Of a DNA stretch of 64,000 nt, positions 1 through 12,425 are shown piece after piece. The stretch is from contig NZ_OU659204.1 in assembly GCF_915403165.1 (NCBI RefSeq), positions 2,604,001 to 2,668,000 on the forward strand, given 5' to 3'. The position numbers and the translations under genes are program-made. Under the pieces are notes generated by a model. It did not search any database and was not told the origin of the DNA. It saw only the letters and a program-made list of their open reading frames with translations. The number at the start of each line of letters is the position of its first letter. Position 1 is the stretch's first letter. The stretch is from Providencia alcalifaciens (GTDB lineage: Bacteria; Pseudomonadota; Gammaproteobacteria; Enterobacterales; Enterobacteriaceae).

Positions 1-1701
1 CACGCCCTGACACGTCTAGAGTGGCTGGGTGGCGACCAATTTGTTATTGGCTCCCTTATCACCGTCGTCGCACTGATTGCGCTATTTATCGTCTTTCCCA
101 GTGTGGCAATTTTTATTCCGATGTTTACTGATGGGAACGGAGATTTTGCACCATTTGCATTTGTGGCTATTTTAACCCAGTCACATATTGTTCAGGTGAT
201 TATCAACTCCATATTCCTCTCATTAGCAGTGGGTGTTGGCTGTACCTTCTTTGGTTTAATCCTCGCAATTTACACCACCCGAATTGCTAAGCGCTCTGCG
301 ATTATTGGTCGCGTATTCTCAATTTTACCCATTGTGACCCCGCCGTTTGTTGTCGGTTTAGGTGTCACCTTAATGATGGGTCGCTCAGGCTATATTACTG
401 AATTTTTAGCCACCTATATGGGCCTAGAAAATACCAACTGGCTATACGGCTTTACCGGTATTTGGTTAGCACAGGTTCTCGCCTTCACCCCAATGTCCTT
501 TATGATCCTCGATGGCGCGATTAAAACCATCCATCCATCACTAGAAGAAGCGTCATATACCTTACGCGCTAACCGCTACCAGACGTTCTTCAACGTGTTT
601 ATGCCACTGTTGAAACCTGCACTGGCTAACGCCTTCTTAATCGTGATTGTGCAATCCCTTGCCGACTTCAGTAACCCGTTAGTATTAGGGGGTAACTTCG
701 ACGTTCTGGCGACACAAATCTATTTCTATATCACAGGTTCCCAGCTTGATTACCAAGCGGCCAGTACGTTAGGTGCTTCCTTACTTGTCTTCTCATTGCT
801 GGTTTTCTGTGTGCAATACATGTGGATTGGTAAACGCTCTTACGTCACCGTTTCCGGTAAATCTTACCGTGGCGATGTTCAACCGCTGCCAGTTTCCCTT
901 GTTGCAACGGTAACAACAATTCTCGGTATTTGGGTCGCGTTTAACGTCTTACTGTACGGCAGCATCTTCTACGGAAGCTTCACTGTGAACTGGGGTGTGG
1001 ATTACACATTAACCCTCGACAATTTCATCAAATTATTTGGCCAAGGTTTTGATGATGGTGCATGGCCGTCGCTGTTAGACACCTTGTTATATGCGGGTAT
1101 CGCTGCGCCAATCACCGCGATTTTAGGTTTGCTTATCGCGTATATTGTGGTTCGCCAAGATTTCCGTGGTAAGAAAACCATCGAATTTACCACCATGTTG
1201 TGCTTTGCCGTACCAGGCACCGTGGCTGGGGTTTCTTACATCCTCGCCTTTAACGACACACCGTTCTATTTAACAGGGACGGCGGCGATTGTAATTATCT
1301 CCATGACCATGCGTAACGTACCGGTAGGTATTCGTGCGGGTATCGCGGGATTAGGCCAAATTGATAAGTCGTTAGATGAGGCCTCCCTCAGCTTGCGTGC
1401 AGGTTCAATGCGGACAATTTTCCACATCCTGCTGCCATTATTACGTCCAGCGATTTTATCGGCGCTGATCTACAGTTTTGTCCGTGCTATCACCACCGTA
1501 AGCGCCATTGTGTTCTTGGTAACGCCAGACACCCGTGTTGCGACAGCGTATATCTTGAACCGCGTTGAAGATGGTGAATACGGTGTGGCGATTGCTTACG
1601 GTTCTATTCTGATCGTGGTCATGCTCGCGATTATCTTCTTATTTGACTATTTAATTGGCGAAGCCCGTGTTTCACGTTCCAAAGCCAAAAATGCACAGTA
1701 A
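1..1701 (+). CDS. afuB: ABC transporter permease AfuB (5' end outside window)
   Basis: Inner-membrane permease of an AfuABC-type importer. The frame is open from base 1, so the start lies upstream; the visible part is 566 residues, against roughly 690 for the family. Two fused permease modules are visible, each ending in an EAA loop (nt about 541-620, EEASYTLRA; nt about 1375-1455, DEASLSLRA) that contacts the ATPase. It is hydrophobic throughout. afuC follows after 16 nt. The family is usually annotated as ferric-iron transport, but AfuABC of Actinobacillus and enteropathogens was shown to import hexose phosphates, so the substrate should not be assumed to be iron. The binding protein AfuA would lie upstream of the window. 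Confidence 0.85.
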   Translation, partial: HALTRLEWLGGDQFVIGSLITVVALIALFIVFPSVAIFIPMFTDGNGDFAPFAFVAILTQSHIVQVIINSIFLSLAVGVGCTFFGLILAIYTTRIAKRSAIIGRVFSILPIVTPPFVVGLGVTLMMGRSGYITEFLATYMGLENTNWLYGFTGIWLAQVLAFTPMSFMILDGAIKTIHPSLEEASYTLRANRYQTFFNVFMPLLKPALANAFLIVIVQSLADFSNPLVLGGNFDVLATQIYFYITGSQLDYQAASTLGASLLVFSLLVFCVQYMWIGKRSYVTVSGKSYRGDVQPLPVSLVATVTTILGIWVAFNVLLYGSIFYGSFTVNWGVDYTLTLDNFIKLFGQGFDDGAWPSLLDTLLYAGIAAPITAILGLLIAYIVVRQDFRGKKTIEFTTMLCFAVPGTVAGVSYILAFNDTPFYLTGTAAIVIISMTMRNVPVGIRAGIAGLGQIDKSLDEASLSLRAGSMRTIFHILLPLLRPAILSALIYSFVRAITTVSAIVFLVTPDTRVATAYILNRVEDGEYGVAIAYGSILIVVMLAIIFLFDYLIGEARVSRSKAKNAQ

Positions 1702-1717
1702 TCATGGAGTCACTGAC

Positions 1718-2758
1718 ATGACACAGAAAAGTTTCGTTGAATTAAAAAATATAACTAAGCGCTTTGGCGACAATACGGTCATTGACGATTTAAGCCTTTC
1801 CATCCCACAAGGGAGCATGGTCACCCTATTAGGACCATCTGGTTGTGGTAAAACCACCGTACTGCGCTTAGTCGCAGGTTTAGAGAAGCCAACTGAAGGG
1901 CGCATGTTTATCGATGGCGAAGATGTCACCGACCGCTCTATTCAACAGCGCGATATTTGTATGGTATTCCAATCCTATGCCCTCTTCCCGCATATGTCGT
2001 TAGGGGATAACGTTGGCTATGGTTTGAAAATGCTTGGCTTGCCGAAGGCTGAAATCAAAAAACGTGTAGAAGAAGCGCTGGAGCTGGTGGACTTAGCGGG
2101 CTTTGCAGACCGTTTCGTTGACCAAATTTCCGGTGGGCAACAACAGCGTGTTGCACTAGCACGAGCCTTGATTTTAAAACCGAAAGTGCTGTTATTTGAT
2201 GAGCCATTAAGTAACTTGGATGCCAACTTACGCCGCAGCATGCGTGAAAAAATCCGTGAACTGCAACAGCAATTTAATATTACCTCACTGTACGTGACCC
2301 ACGATCAGAGCGAAGCTTTTGCAGTTTCAGATATGGTTCTGGTGATGAACAAGGGTAAAATCATGCAGTTAGGCTCACCGCAAGAGCTGTACCGCCAGCC
2401 GGCATCTAAATTTATGGCGAGCTTTATGGGGGATGCGAACATTTTCCCTGCAACCCTCAGCACTGATACTGTTGAAATCTTTAATTACCGTTTACCGCGC
2501 CCTGCGCAGTTTGCGACAGATAAAGCTCAAGTCACTGTCGGTGTTCGCCCTGAAGCCATCACATTAAGCAAACAAGGTGAAGAGAGCCAACGCTGTACTA
2601 TCACGCATGTGGCCTATATGGGGCCGCAATATGAGGTCACGGTAGATTGGCACGGTCAATCTATGCTATTACAGATCAACGCAACTCAATTGCAACCGTC
2701 TGTGGGTGAAGATCTTTATTTGCAAATTCACCCATACGGGATGTTTATTTTAGAGTAA
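1718..2758 (+). CDS. afuC: ABC transporter ATP-binding protein AfuC
   Basis: ATPase of the AfuB importer, 346 residues. Walker [10 protein letters not shown] at residues 39-47, Q-loop near 85, signature SGGQQQR at 138-144, Walker B VLLFDEP at 157-163, and a switch His in VTHDQ near 195. A C-terminal TOBE-like domain follows. The frame extends upstream into afuB. ATG 1718 is preferred because GGAG (1706-1709) lies 8 nt before it and the protein then begins MTQKSFVEL, matching the start I recall for Escherichia AfuC. A Rho-independent terminator follows, so afuC ends the operon. Confidence 0.9.
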   Translation: MTQKSFVELKNITKRFGDNTVIDDLSLSIPQGSMVTLLGPSGCGKTTVLRLVAGLEKPTEGRMFIDGEDVTDRSIQQRDICMVFQSYALFPHMSLGDNVGYGLKMLGLPKAEIKKRVEEALELVDLAGFADRFVDQISGGQQQRVALARALILKPKVLLFDEPLSNLDANLRRSMREKIRELQQQFNITSLYVTHDQSEAFAVSDMVLVMNKGKIMQLGSPQELYRQPASKFMASFMGDANIFPATLSTDTVEIFNYRLPRPAQFATDKAQVTVGVRPEAITLSKQGEESQRCTITHVAYMGPQYEVTVDWHGQSMLLQINATQLQPSVGEDLYLQIHPYGMFILE

Positions 2759-2787
2759 AAAATTTCTGTTTTAGACTTGTTATTTCA

Positions 2788-2811
2788 GCCGCCCAGTTGG
2801 GCGGTTTTTTT
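2788..2811 (+). terminator. Rho-independent terminator of afuBC
   Basis: Stem CCGCCC (2789-2794), loop AGTT, GGGCGG (2799-2804), followed by a run of seven T. It lies 30 nt after the afuC stop. Confidence 0.9.
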
Positions 2812-2863
2812 ATGAATAGCAGAATAAAAAAACGACAATTTTGTGTGACTTTGTATCACTCTT

Positions 2864-2887
2864 TGCTATAGTGTAACTAAGTTACAC
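2864..2887 (+). promoter_or_regulatory. Toxin-antitoxin promoter with palindromic operator
   Basis: An extended -10 (TGC TATAGT, 2864-2872) runs into a perfect palindrome GTGTAAC-TAA-GTTACAC (2871-2887), placed 24 nt before the antitoxin start. A dyad overlapping the promoter fits the autoregulation by antitoxin and toxin-antitoxin complex known for MazE/PemI/ChpS families. The -35 region (around 2841-2849) is weak. Confidence 0.6.
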
Positions 2888-2911
2888 CTAATAGATATGC
2901 GAGGCTTATAT

Positions 2912-3175
2912 ATGTCAACAACCAAATTAAGGCAGCAAGGCGGAGCTGTTGTTTTAACTATCCCAATTGAAGTCGCCAATATGGCTGGATGGGTCGTCGG
3001 TATGAAATTAAATATTGATGCTGTTGGAGAATCCATTTGCATAAAACCGGTCAAACGCGTGGCTAGAGGAAGAAAATCTATTAATGAGCTACTATCCGGT
3101 ATTGCTAAAGAAGAGATTAAGTTATTAAACAGTGAAGTCGATGATTCTGACCCACAGGGAAATGAGATTATTTAA
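2912..3175 (+). CDS. Antitoxin, ChpS/PemI/MazE family
   Basis: 87-residue antitoxin. The N-terminal half has the AbrB/MazE swapped-hairpin pattern (LRQQGGAVVLTIP) that binds DNA. The acidic C-terminal tail (…DSDPQGNEII) resembles the ChpS tail that wraps around the toxin. ATG 2912 is preferred over the in-frame ATG 2897: GAGG (2901-2904) sits 7 nt before 2912, and the family starts near this point. The stop and the toxin start overlap as TAATG, so the two are translationally coupled. It likely represses its own promoter through the upstream palindrome. Confidence 0.85.
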   Translation: MSTTKLRQQGGAVVLTIPIEVANMAGWVVGMKLNIDAVGESICIKPVKRVARGRKSINELLSGIAKEEIKLLNSEVDDSDPQGNEII

Positions 3176-3543
3176 TGGTAAAAGCAAAAAGGCCTCACAA
3201 AGGCCAGATTTGGCACATTAATGGCGATCCAGTCGCAGGCAAGGAATTCAAGGGACCCCACTACTATTTAGTGGTTACAGATGCACAAATCAACACCGCA
3301 CTTGGTACGTCAATTTGTGTTCCTATTACAAGTGGAGGGAGCCGCGCCAGAACTCAAAATGTCACTGTTTACTTAGATGGTTCAAGTACAGATACAGGTA
3401 ACATTACTGGCTGTATCTTATGTTATCAACTCCGCTCGTTAGATCTAATAGCCAGAAAAGCCACTTACTCAGCAACACTCAATGAAGATATTTTCGAAGA
3501 GGTTCTCAGCAATATTATTGATATCATTGACCCTCAAATTTGA
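3175..3543 (+). CDS. Toxin, ChpB/PemK/MazF-type endoribonuclease
   Basis: 122-residue MazF-superfamily toxin that would cleave mRNA and arrest growth. Conserved features in order: GQIWHINGDPVAGKEFKG near the N-terminus, the central PITSGG.RAR segment, and the C-terminal LCYQLRSLDLIAR block that supplies catalytic and RNA-binding residues. Its length (MazF 111, ChpB 116) is normal and no lesion is visible, so it should be active. It overlaps the antitoxin stop by one base. A hairpin shared with purL terminates the unit. Confidence 0.88.
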   Translation: MVKAKRPHKGQIWHINGDPVAGKEFKGPHYYLVVTDAQINTALGTSICVPITSGGSRARTQNVTVYLDGSSTDTGNITGCILCYQLRSLDLIARKATYSATLNEDIFEEVLSNIIDIIDPQI

Positions 3544-3570
3544 ATTTTTACCATTTTTGATGAATCGAAA

Positions 3571-3610
3571 AAACACCCTATAAATCAACCGACCTATAGG
3601 GTGTTTAGTT
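3571..3610. terminator. Bidirectional terminator between the toxin gene and purL
   Basis: A 12-bp perfect stem, AAACACCCTATA (3571-3582) with TATAGGGTGTTT (3595-3606), has A-rich and T-rich flanks on its two sides. It serves the convergent toxin gene (+) and purL (-). Confidence 0.8.
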
Positions 3611-3642
3611 TTTAGCGCTAAATTAAAACAGGTGTTTTCATC

Positions 3643-6600
3643 TTAGCCTAATTGCTTACGTGCATTACGGAAAATGCGCATCCATGGGCTATCTTCACCC
3701 CAGTTTTCTGGGTGCCAAGAGTTGCTCACAGTACGGAATACACGCTCAGGGTGCGGCATCATGATAGTCGTGCGACCATCCGTTGATGTTACTGCCGTAA
3801 TCCCATTCACAGAACCGTTCGGGTTCGCTGGGTATTGCTCAGTCACTTGACCGTAGTTATTCACAAAACGCATTGCCACCAGCGCGTTATTTTCTAACTG
3901 CGTTAAATGAGCTGGTGCACGAGTTTCTACTTGGCCTTCACCGTGAGAAACCGCAATCGGCATGCGTGAACCCGCCATATCTTGCAGCAGTAATGATGGG
4001 CTATTTGCAATTTCCACTAAGCTAAAGCGTGCTTCAAAACGCTCTGAACGGTTACGGACAAAACGCGGCCAATACTCGGCACCCGGAATCAAGTCATGCA
4101 AGTTAGACATCATCTGACAACCATTACACACCCCTAATGATAAGGTGTCTGGGCGATTGAAGAAGCTAGCAAACTCATCACGAACACGGTTATTGAACAG
4201 AATGGACTTCGCCCAACCTTCACCAGCGCCTAATACGTCACCGTATGAGAAACCACCGCATGCCACTAGCGCTTGGAACTGTTCAAGAGACAAGTTGCCC
4301 GCCAGTAAATCACTCATGTGAACGTCGATAGCATCAAAACCTGCACGATCCCATGCCGCCGCCATTTCAACGTGGGAGTTAACCCCTTGCTCACGCAGTA
4401 CAGCCACTTTAGGGCGCACACCAGACGCGATATACGGCGCAGCGATATCCTCTGCGATATCGTAAGTCAGTTTCACATTCAGACCTGGGTCTTGATTGTC
4501 TTTCTTCGCGTCATGCTCTTGGTCTGCGCACTCTTCGTTATCACGTAAGCGCTGCATCTGCCATGTGGTTTCAGCCCAGCACTCACGCAGAGCACTACGG
4601 GAACCATTGTAAACGACTGTATCACGGCTATTAATGATCACCGCGTCGTCATGAGTTGCAGAACCAAGATAGTGAACACAGCCTGCTAAGCCCGCGTCGG
4701 CAAAACATTGCTCTACATATTGACGATCCGCACCTTGGATTTGGATCACTGCACCCAGCTCTTCATTAAACAACGCCGCTAAGGTGTCTTCATCAAATGA
4801 GCTAATATCCACATTAATACCGCAGTGACCCGCAAATGCCATCTCCACTAATGTGACAAACAGCCCGCCATCGGAACGGTCATGATAAGCCAGTAATTTT
4901 TGCTCAGATAACAGTTTTTGGATGGTATTAAAGAAGCCTAACAACAACGCTGGATCACGGACATCTGGCGCTTTATTACCTAACTGACGGTAAACTTGCG
5001 CCAGTGCAGAGCCACCAAGCGCATTGTGACCTTGACCAAGGTCGATTAATAACAAGCCGTTATCTGCCGTGGTTTTCAGTTCTGGTGTAACTGTTAGACG
5101 AACATCTTCAACGCGACCAAACGCCGTAATAATCAATGACAATGGTGAAGTCATTTCACGCTCTTCACCATTTTGCTGCCAGCGAGTCTTCATTGACATC
5201 GAGTCTTTACCCACTGGGATTGTCAGACCTAATGCTGGACACAACTCTTCACCGACTGCTTTAACCGCTTCGTACAGACCCGCGTCTTCCCCTGGGTGAC
5301 CCGCCGCAGACATCCAGTTAGCAGATAGCTTCACGCGCTTAAGGTCTTGTACATAAGAGCATGCTAAGTTGGTTAGTGCTTCACCCACGGCCATACGCGC
5401 AGAAGCGGCAAAATCCAACAGTGCCACTGGCGTTCTTTCGCCAATAGACATTGATTCACCATAATAGCTATCCAAGCTTGCGGTTGTCACCGCGCAGTCA
5501 GCGACTGGGATCTGCCATGGGCCAACCATTTGGTCACGAGCAACCATTCCCGTCACAGTACGGTCACCGATAGTGATTAAGAACGTTTTCTCCGCAACGG
5601 CCGGTAAATGCAGAACACGCTTGACGGCTTCAGTTAAATCGATGGCGGTTCTATCCAGTGATTCAGGCTCGGCTTTCAGTGTCGTCACATCACGCAGCAT
5701 TTTTGGCGTTTTGCCTAGCAATACATCCAGTGGCATATCGATAGGCTGGTTATCAAAATGCTCATCATTAAGGGTTAAATGACGTTCTTCCGTTGCTTCA
5801 CCGATCACGGCAAATGGCGCGCGTTCACGCTCACAAATTTCAGTGAATAATGCGAGTTGTTCTGGAGCAACTGCCATCACATAGCGCTCTTGAGATTCGT
5901 TACACCACACTTCCAGTGGGCTCATTCCCGGTTCATCATTAAGAATTTTACGCAGTTCAAAACGACCACCACGACCGCCATCGCTCACCAATTCAGGCAT
6001 TGCGTTGGATAAACCACCCGCGCCAACATCATGGATAAACAGAATTGGATTTTTATCACCTAGCTGCCAGCATTTGTCGATCACTTCTTGGCAACGACGC
6101 TCCATTTCTGCGTTATCACGTTGAACAGAAGCAAAATCAAGGTCAGCCGCAGATTGACCAGATGTCATGGATGATGCAGCTCCGCCCCCTAGACCGATAT
6201 TCATCGAAGGGCCACCCAGAACGATGAGCTTAGCGCCAACAGTAATTTCGCCTTTTTGAACGTGATCCGCACGGATGTTACCAATACCGCCCGCTAACAT
6301 AATTGGCTTATGGTAACCGCGTAATTCTTCGCCGTTGTGACTATTCACTTTCTCTTCATAGGTACGGAAATAACCTAATAAAGCGGGACGACCAAATTCG
6401 TTGTTAAATGCCGCTCCGCCTAAAGGGCCTTCGGTCATAATATCGAGTGCGGTCACAATACGCTCAGGCTTACCGAAATCTTCTTCCCACGGTTGTTCAA
6501 AACCTGGAATACGTAAGTTTGAAACGGAGAAACCAACCAAACCTGCTTTTGGTTTTGCACCACGGCCCGTTGCGCCTTCATCACGAATTTCACCACCAGA

Positions 6601-7530
6601 ACCGGTTGCAGCCCCCGGCCATGGAGAGATTGCCGTTGGGTGGTTGTGGGTTTCCACCTTCATCAAAATATGAGCATCTTCTTGATGGTAACGATAAGTA
6701 CGTCCATCCGGTTCAGGGAAGAAACGACCCACTGAAGAGCCTTCCATTACCGCCGCATTATCTTTATAGGCAGACAGAACGTGATCTGGCGTTTTTTCGA
6801 AGGTATTTTTGATCATTTTAAATAGGGATTTTGGCTGTGTTTCCCCGTCAATAATCCAATCCGCATTGAAAATTTTATGGCGGCAATGTTCTGAGTTTGC
6901 TTGCGCAAACATATACAGCTCAACATCCGTTGGGTTACGTTTTAACCCTGTGAATGCCTCTAATAGATAGTCAATTTCATCGTCAGCTAACGCTAAACCC
7001 ATCTCTTTATTAGCCGTATCTAGTGCTTGGCGTCCACCTGTGATGATATCAATTACTTTCATTGGGGCAGGCTGTTGCTGAACAAATAACGCCTCAGCTT
7101 GTTCAAAAGAGGCAAACACCGTCTCCATCATGCGGTCATGTAACAGGCTGATGACCAGACTCCACTGCTCGCTTGTCAGGGAATCGGCTTGAATATAATA
7201 GGCAACGCCGCGTTCAATACGTTTAACCTGTGTTAAGCCACAGTTATGCGCGATATCTGTTGCTTTAGAAGACCAAGGAGAGATGGTTCCTGGGCGCGGG
7301 GTGACTAAAATCAGTTTTCCAAATGGCTCATGCTCTGCCAGAGAAGGACCATATTTTAACAAACTATTCAGTTTACCTTGCTCACTGCCACTTAATGGGG
7401 CTGATAGCTCAGCAAAATGCATATATTCAGCATAGATATCCGTTACAGGGAGCTGTTTTTCAGCAAACAGCGCCAAAAGGCGGGTAATACGAAATGCTGA
7501 TAGTGCCGGTGAGCCACGCAAAATTTCCAT
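3643..7530 (-). CDS. purL: Phosphoribosylformylglycinamidine synthase PurL
   Basis: 1295-residue large-type FGAM synthase. It converts FGAR, glutamine and ATP to FGAM in purine biosynthesis (step 4). Domain order: N-terminal PurS-like region, linker, two AIRS-type synthetase halves (glycine-rich [20 protein letters not shown] near residue 310), then a C-terminal class I glutamine amidotransferase domain with the nucleophile in LGVCNGCQM and a catalytic HPE at the C-terminus (MMPHPERVF). Length equals that of the Escherichia enzyme (1295). The ATG at 7530 follows a GAGAG ribosome site. A PurR box lies 85 nt upstream. Confidence 0.97.
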   Translation of the reverse strand: MEILRGSPALSAFRITRLLALFAEKQLPVTDIYAEYMHFAELSAPLSGSEQGKLNSLLKYGPSLAEHEPFGKLILVTPRPGTISPWSSKATDIAHNCGLTQVKRIERGVAYYIQADSLTSEQWSLVISLLHDRMMETVFASFEQAEALFVQQQPAPMKVIDIITGGRQALDTANKEMGLALADDEIDYLLEAFTGLKRNPTDVELYMFAQANSEHCRHKIFNADWIIDGETQPKSLFKMIKNTFEKTPDHVLSAYKDNAAVMEGSSVGRFFPEPDGRTYRYHQEDAHILMKVETHNHPTAISPWPGAATGSGGEIRDEGATGRGAKPKAGLVGFSVSNLRIPGFEQPWEEDFGKPERIVTALDIMTEGPLGGAAFNNEFGRPALLGYFRTYEEKVNSHNGEELRGYHKPIMLAGGIGNIRADHVQKGEITVGAKLIVLGGPSMNIGLGGGAASSMTSGQSAADLDFASVQRDNAEMERRCQEVIDKCWQLGDKNPILFIHDVGAGGLSNAMPELVSDGGRGGRFELRKILNDEPGMSPLEVWCNESQERYVMAVAPEQLALFTEICERERAPFAVIGEATEERHLTLNDEHFDNQPIDMPLDVLLGKTPKMLRDVTTLKAEPESLDRTAIDLTEAVKRVLHLPAVAEKTFLITIGDRTVTGMVARDQMVGPWQIPVADCAVTTASLDSYYGESMSIGERTPVALLDFAASARMAVGEALTNLACSYVQDLKRVKLSANWMSAAGHPGEDAGLYEAVKAVGEELCPALGLTIPVGKDSMSMKTRWQQNGEEREMTSPLSLIITAFGRVEDVRLTVTPELKTTADNGLLLIDLGQGHNALGGSALAQVYRQLGNKAPDVRDPALLLGFFNTIQKLLSEQKLLAYHDRSDGGLFVTLVEMAFAGHCGINVDISSFDEDTLAALFNEELGAVIQIQGADRQYVEQCFADAGLAGCVHYLGSATHDDAVIINSRDTVVYNGSRSALRECWAETTWQMQRLRDNEECADQEHDAKKDNQDPGLNVKLTYDIAEDIAAPYIASGVRPKVAVLREQGVNSHVEMAAAWDRAGFDAIDVHMSDLLAGNLSLEQFQALVACGGFSYGDVLGAGEGWAKSILFNNRVRDEFASFFNRPDTLSLGVCNGCQMMSNLHDLIPGAEYWPRFVRNRSERFEARFSLVEIANSPSLLLQDMAGSRMPIAVSHGEGQVETRAPAHLTQLENNALVAMRFVNNYGQVTEQYPANPNGSVNGITAVTSTDGRTTIMMPHPERVFRTVSNSWHPENWGEDSPWMRIFRNARKQLG

Positions 7531-7614
7531 AGTCTTAAATTCTCTCTTTTAAACGCCAGCCCTGATCACGAAAGCAGGGAAACCGGCGTCCATTATAAAG
7601 CAATGTTCATCAAT

Positions 7615-7630
7615 ACGAAACCGTTTGCGT
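7615..7630 (-). promoter_or_regulatory. PurR operator of purL
   Basis: ACGAAACCGTTTGCGT matches the PurR consensus ACGCAAACGTTTGCGT at 14 of 16 positions. It lies 85 nt upstream of the purL start, where Escherichia purL also carries a PurR site. Purine-dependent repression is inferred. Confidence 0.8.
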
Positions 7631-7798
7631 GACTAAAAATAGAGCGATTAGTTAAATATTAATATGTGCGAAATACGATAATATTAGTTGCACCAATCAT
7701 CATTGTTAGAGCAAAATACGAAACCACTGGATTTATAACCATGATTAAACAGTTTTTATTAAGCGCACAACACCCGTTCCTGCACGAGAAATAATTAT

Positions 7799-9966
<2,168 letters not shown>

Positions 9967-10044
9967 TCATCCATCCACACTCGAAAAGTTGATTATTACG
10001 AAATGTTAAAGTGACTGCAAATTGAATCTGATATTAATCAATAA

Positions 10045-10692
10045 CTAATTGCTAAAAATGGCAAGTTTAGCAGCGAACCCCATAAAAAATGCACCGACAG
10101 TGCAATTTCCCAGTTTCGCCAAAATCTGCTTTTCCCGTAAAAATCGGGCTATCAAGTAACCACTGAATATCAATAAGCTTAGATACAAAAAACTAACCGT
10201 TTCTAAGATAACCGCTAATACCATGTACGGCACCCAAGCATGGCTATAATTGAAGTCGATAAATTGAATAAAGAACGAGATATAGAACAAAATCGCTTTC
10301 GGGTTCGTTAAGCTAAGCACCAAAGCTCGAGTAAAGTAATTCTCTTTTCTTACTTCAATCTGCTCTACCCCTGCTGATAACGATTTTTTCTGCCAAAAGG
10401 TTGCATATAGGATTTTACACCCTAAGTACAAAAGATAAGCAGCCCCTAAGTATCTTACGATGGTGAACAGTGTTGGAGAGGCTTTGATCACCGAGGCAAC
10501 ACCAATAAATGAAAGAAAAATCAGTATTGCATCGCCAGTAAAAACACCGATTGCGGCGCGATATCCCGCTTTAGTCCCATGTGAAGTACTTGATTTTAAT
10601 ACATACAATGAGTTTGGACCGGGAACAATAATGATAAGCACCAATCCCGCTAAGTAAGTCCAAAAATTCAATACCCCTAGGTTTTCAAACAT
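10045..10692 (-). CDS. leuE: Leucine efflux protein LeuE (LysE/RhtB family)
   Basis: 215-residue inner-membrane exporter of the LysE/RhtB superfamily with about six membrane segments. The signature VPGPNSLYVLK near the N-terminus and LTNPKAILFYISFF in the middle are both present. It resembles Escherichia LeuE (YeaS) over its whole length, which exports leucine and related hydrophobic amino acids. ATG 10692 is chosen over the in-frame GTG 10698 because AGGAAG lies 5 nt before the ATG and would be too close to the GTG. It is a lone gene in an AT-rich surrounding. Confidence 0.85.
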   Translation of the reverse strand: MFENLGVLNFWTYLAGLVLIIIVPGPNSLYVLKSSTSHGTKAGYRAAIGVFTGDAILIFLSFIGVASVIKASPTLFTIVRYLGAAYLLYLGCKILYATFWQKKSLSAGVEQIEVRKENYFTRALVLSLTNPKAILFYISFFIQFIDFNYSHAWVPYMVLAVILETVSFLYLSLLIFSGYLIARFLREKQILAKLGNCTVGAFFMGFAAKLAIFSN

Positions 10693-10883
10693 AACCACTT
10701 CCTAATTATTTTTTCTTATTACTATCACAGTTGGGATCCATTGTGAATATTCTACTTTTATTAATTTTTAAATCATTTGAATATATAAAACAAACTAATA
10801 ATTAACATTATTTTTAAAATCTCTTTCATTAAATATGATTAACCCGCACTTAAGTTTTCATAATTTAAATAAGAGGAATAAAC

Positions 10884-11333
10884 ATGGCTTTTATTAGAAG
10901 AACCGTGCAAACAAACATCTTTGAAGAGTTTTACCCAACAACGCTCGCATTCAGCGCTGCTAAGAAAAATTACTTCTTAGGACATTCAAAAGATAAATCT
11001 TACATGATCTACAACATGACAGACGCAGGAAAAATCGAACCTACTGTCGTTGTACAAAAAGGTAAATTAAAAACCTACCTGCAAAATATTCAAGCTTTCT
11101 ACGACCCTACTCAAAACAAGCAATATCTGTACGGTTATAATCTCGATGAAAAAGTAATCGATGTCTATCAAATCGCTGATAATGCCAGCATCGTGCTAAT
11201 GTATTCTGAGGAGTTTAACGTTGAAGATTCTATAAAGTCAGCGACCTTCTTCATCATTAATGGCGTACTGTGCTTCTATACGCAATCTGATAAAACTAAG
11301 AACTGGTATATCTATAACTTAATTAATTATTAA
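10884..11333 (+). CDS. Unrecognised 149-residue protein with three internal repeats
   Basis: I do not recognise the family. GAGG lies 8 nt before the ATG. There is no signal peptide or membrane segment. Three segments look like diverged copies of one aromatic-rich beta unit spaced about 55 residues apart: YFLG…KSYMIYNMTDAGKI (about 30-52), YLYGY…KVIDVYQIADNASI (about 81-105) and LCFYTQSDKTKNWYIYNL (about 128-147). This pattern suits a beta-propeller-like or lectin-like fold, but that is inference. It is a stand-alone gene between leuE and yfhL with its own terminator, in an AT-rich stretch, suggesting acquisition. Confidence 0.7.
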   Translation: MAFIRRTVQTNIFEEFYPTTLAFSAAKKNYFLGHSKDKSYMIYNMTDAGKIEPTVVVQKGKLKTYLQNIQAFYDPTQNKQYLYGYNLDEKVIDVYQIADNASIVLMYSEEFNVEDSIKSATFFIINGVLCFYTQSDKTKNWYIYNLINY

Positions 11334-11362
11334 TTTAATATTTTCTATTAATTATTTTACTC

Positions 11363-11395
11363 AATAAGAGCTTAAATTAAGCTCTTATTTTATTT
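11363..11395 (+). terminator. Terminator of the 10884 gene
   Basis: Perfect 11-bp stem AATAAGAGCTT (11363-11373) / AAGCTCTTATT (11379-11389), followed by TTTATTTAT, 30 nt after the stop. Nothing else was recognised between here and yfhL (11617). Confidence 0.75.
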
Positions 11396-11616
11396 ATCAA
11401 AATAAACCATTTTTATATTTTTAGTTCCATTTTATTCGCAGGCTATCCACTTTGAGTAACACTTAAAGCTCTTGATTATTCTGCCTGTCCTCATCATTTT
11501 TTCGCTGAGCATCTCCTTTCACTCATTCATAATTCAGTGTCTAATTGATTTACTTCAGTGTAAAATGGCGTTCGAAAACGTATACTACTGGTTTGAATCT
11601 AATATAACTAATTGAA

Positions 11617-11877
11617 ATGGCACTATTAATTACTAAAAAATGCATTAACTGCGATATGTGTGAGCCCGAATGCCCAAATGATGCAATTTTCATGGGATCA
11701 GAAATCTATGAAATAGATTCTAACCTGTGTACTGAATGTGTTGGGCACTATGATAAACCCACTTGCCAGTCAGTTTGTCCCATTACTAATACGATTATTA
11801 CAGACCCTGAACATGTCGAGTCCCAAGAGCAACTTTGGGATAAATTTGTCATGATCCATCACGCCGATAAAATCTAA
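11617..11877 (+). CDS. yfhL: YfhL family 4Fe-4S ferredoxin
   Basis: 86-residue 2[4Fe-4S] ferredoxin of the Allochromatium type. First cluster motif CINCDMCEPECP; the second has the expanded spacing CTECVGHYDKPTCQSVCP that marks this subfamily. The C-terminal extension ends in …MIHHADKI, as in Escherichia YfhL. It is cytosolic and its electron-transfer partner is not settled. The position beside acpS-pdxJ is conserved in enterobacteria. Confidence 0.93.
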   Translation: MALLITKKCINCDMCEPECPNDAIFMGSEIYEIDSNLCTECVGHYDKPTCQSVCPITNTIITDPEHVESQEQLWDKFVMIHHADKI

Positions 11878-12005
11878 TTTCACAAACACACTGAACAAGT
11901 ATGTTAAAGCGGCGATGGCTGAGTTCTGCGTTATTCAATTTTTGTTTTACTAAAAACACCCATCCGTTGAAGTACTATTTCATTAACACACTATTTCATT
12001 GAAAC

Positions 12006-12032
12006 ATTGCCGACCAAAAATAAGTCGGCAAT
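12006..12032. terminator. Hairpin between yfhL and acpS
   Basis: Inverted repeat ATTGCCGAC / GTCGGCAAT with a short A-rich loop between two convergent genes. No strong T run on either side, so termination is only probable. Confidence 0.45.
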
Positions 12033-12041
12033 CAATAATGC

Positions 12042-12425
12042 CTACAGGCTTTCAATAATCACCGTTGCAGCCGCATAGTGCCGTTCATCAGTAATCGAAA
12101 CATGAAAATGCGTGGCTTTTAAATTATTGGCTAGTTTTAACGCTTCACCGCTCAGGGAAAGTAACGGTTTGCCTAGCTCATCGTTTGTAACTTCAAACTG
12201 ATTAAAAGCCAAGCCATTACGGATCCCAGTACCTAATGCCTTAGCCGCGGCTTCTTTCACTGCAAATCGCTTAGCAAGAAAACGCGCAGGCTTAGTTTGT
12301 TGCTGATATTGCGAATATTCATGTTCTGTTAAAATACGCTTCGCTAAGCTATCTGCGGAGCGCTCGATAACAGATTCAATACGCGTAATCTCAACAATAT
12401 CTGTACCTAAACCTACAATGGCCAT
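12042..12425 (-). CDS. acpS: Holo-[acyl-carrier-protein] synthase AcpS
   Basis: 127 residues. It transfers 4'-phosphopantetheine from CoA to apo-ACP. The N-terminal GLGTDIVEI (Mg-binding Asp) and the central [15 protein letters not shown] (Glu and Lys of the active site) are intact. Length is as in Escherichia (126). Its ATG overlaps the pdxJ stop as TAATG, so the two are translationally coupled, as in the usual rnc-era-recO-pdxJ-acpS operon. Confidence 0.96.
   Translation of the reverse strand: MAIVGLGTDIVEITRIESVIERSADSLAKRILTEHEYSQYQQQTKPARFLAKRFAVKEAAAKALGTGIRNGLAFNQFEVTNDELGKPLLSLSGEALKLANNLKATHFHVSITDERHYAAATVIIESL

Noticed and set aside
103..105. GTG at 103 as start of the AfuB permease
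   Set aside because: The same frame is open to base 1 with hydrophobic sequence typical of the family; the gene starts upstream of the window.
6401..6812. Overlapping plus-strand ORFs inside purL
   Set aside because: Antisense shadows of a highly conserved gene with no ribosome site or family resemblance; the same applies to similar frames in srmB, lepA, yahF and the permease.
7741..7794. 17-codon ORF (ATG to TAA) just before mltF as a leader peptide
   Set aside because: It ends 5 nt before the mltF TTG and could couple translation, but it has no clear ribosome site or conserved feature that I can name.
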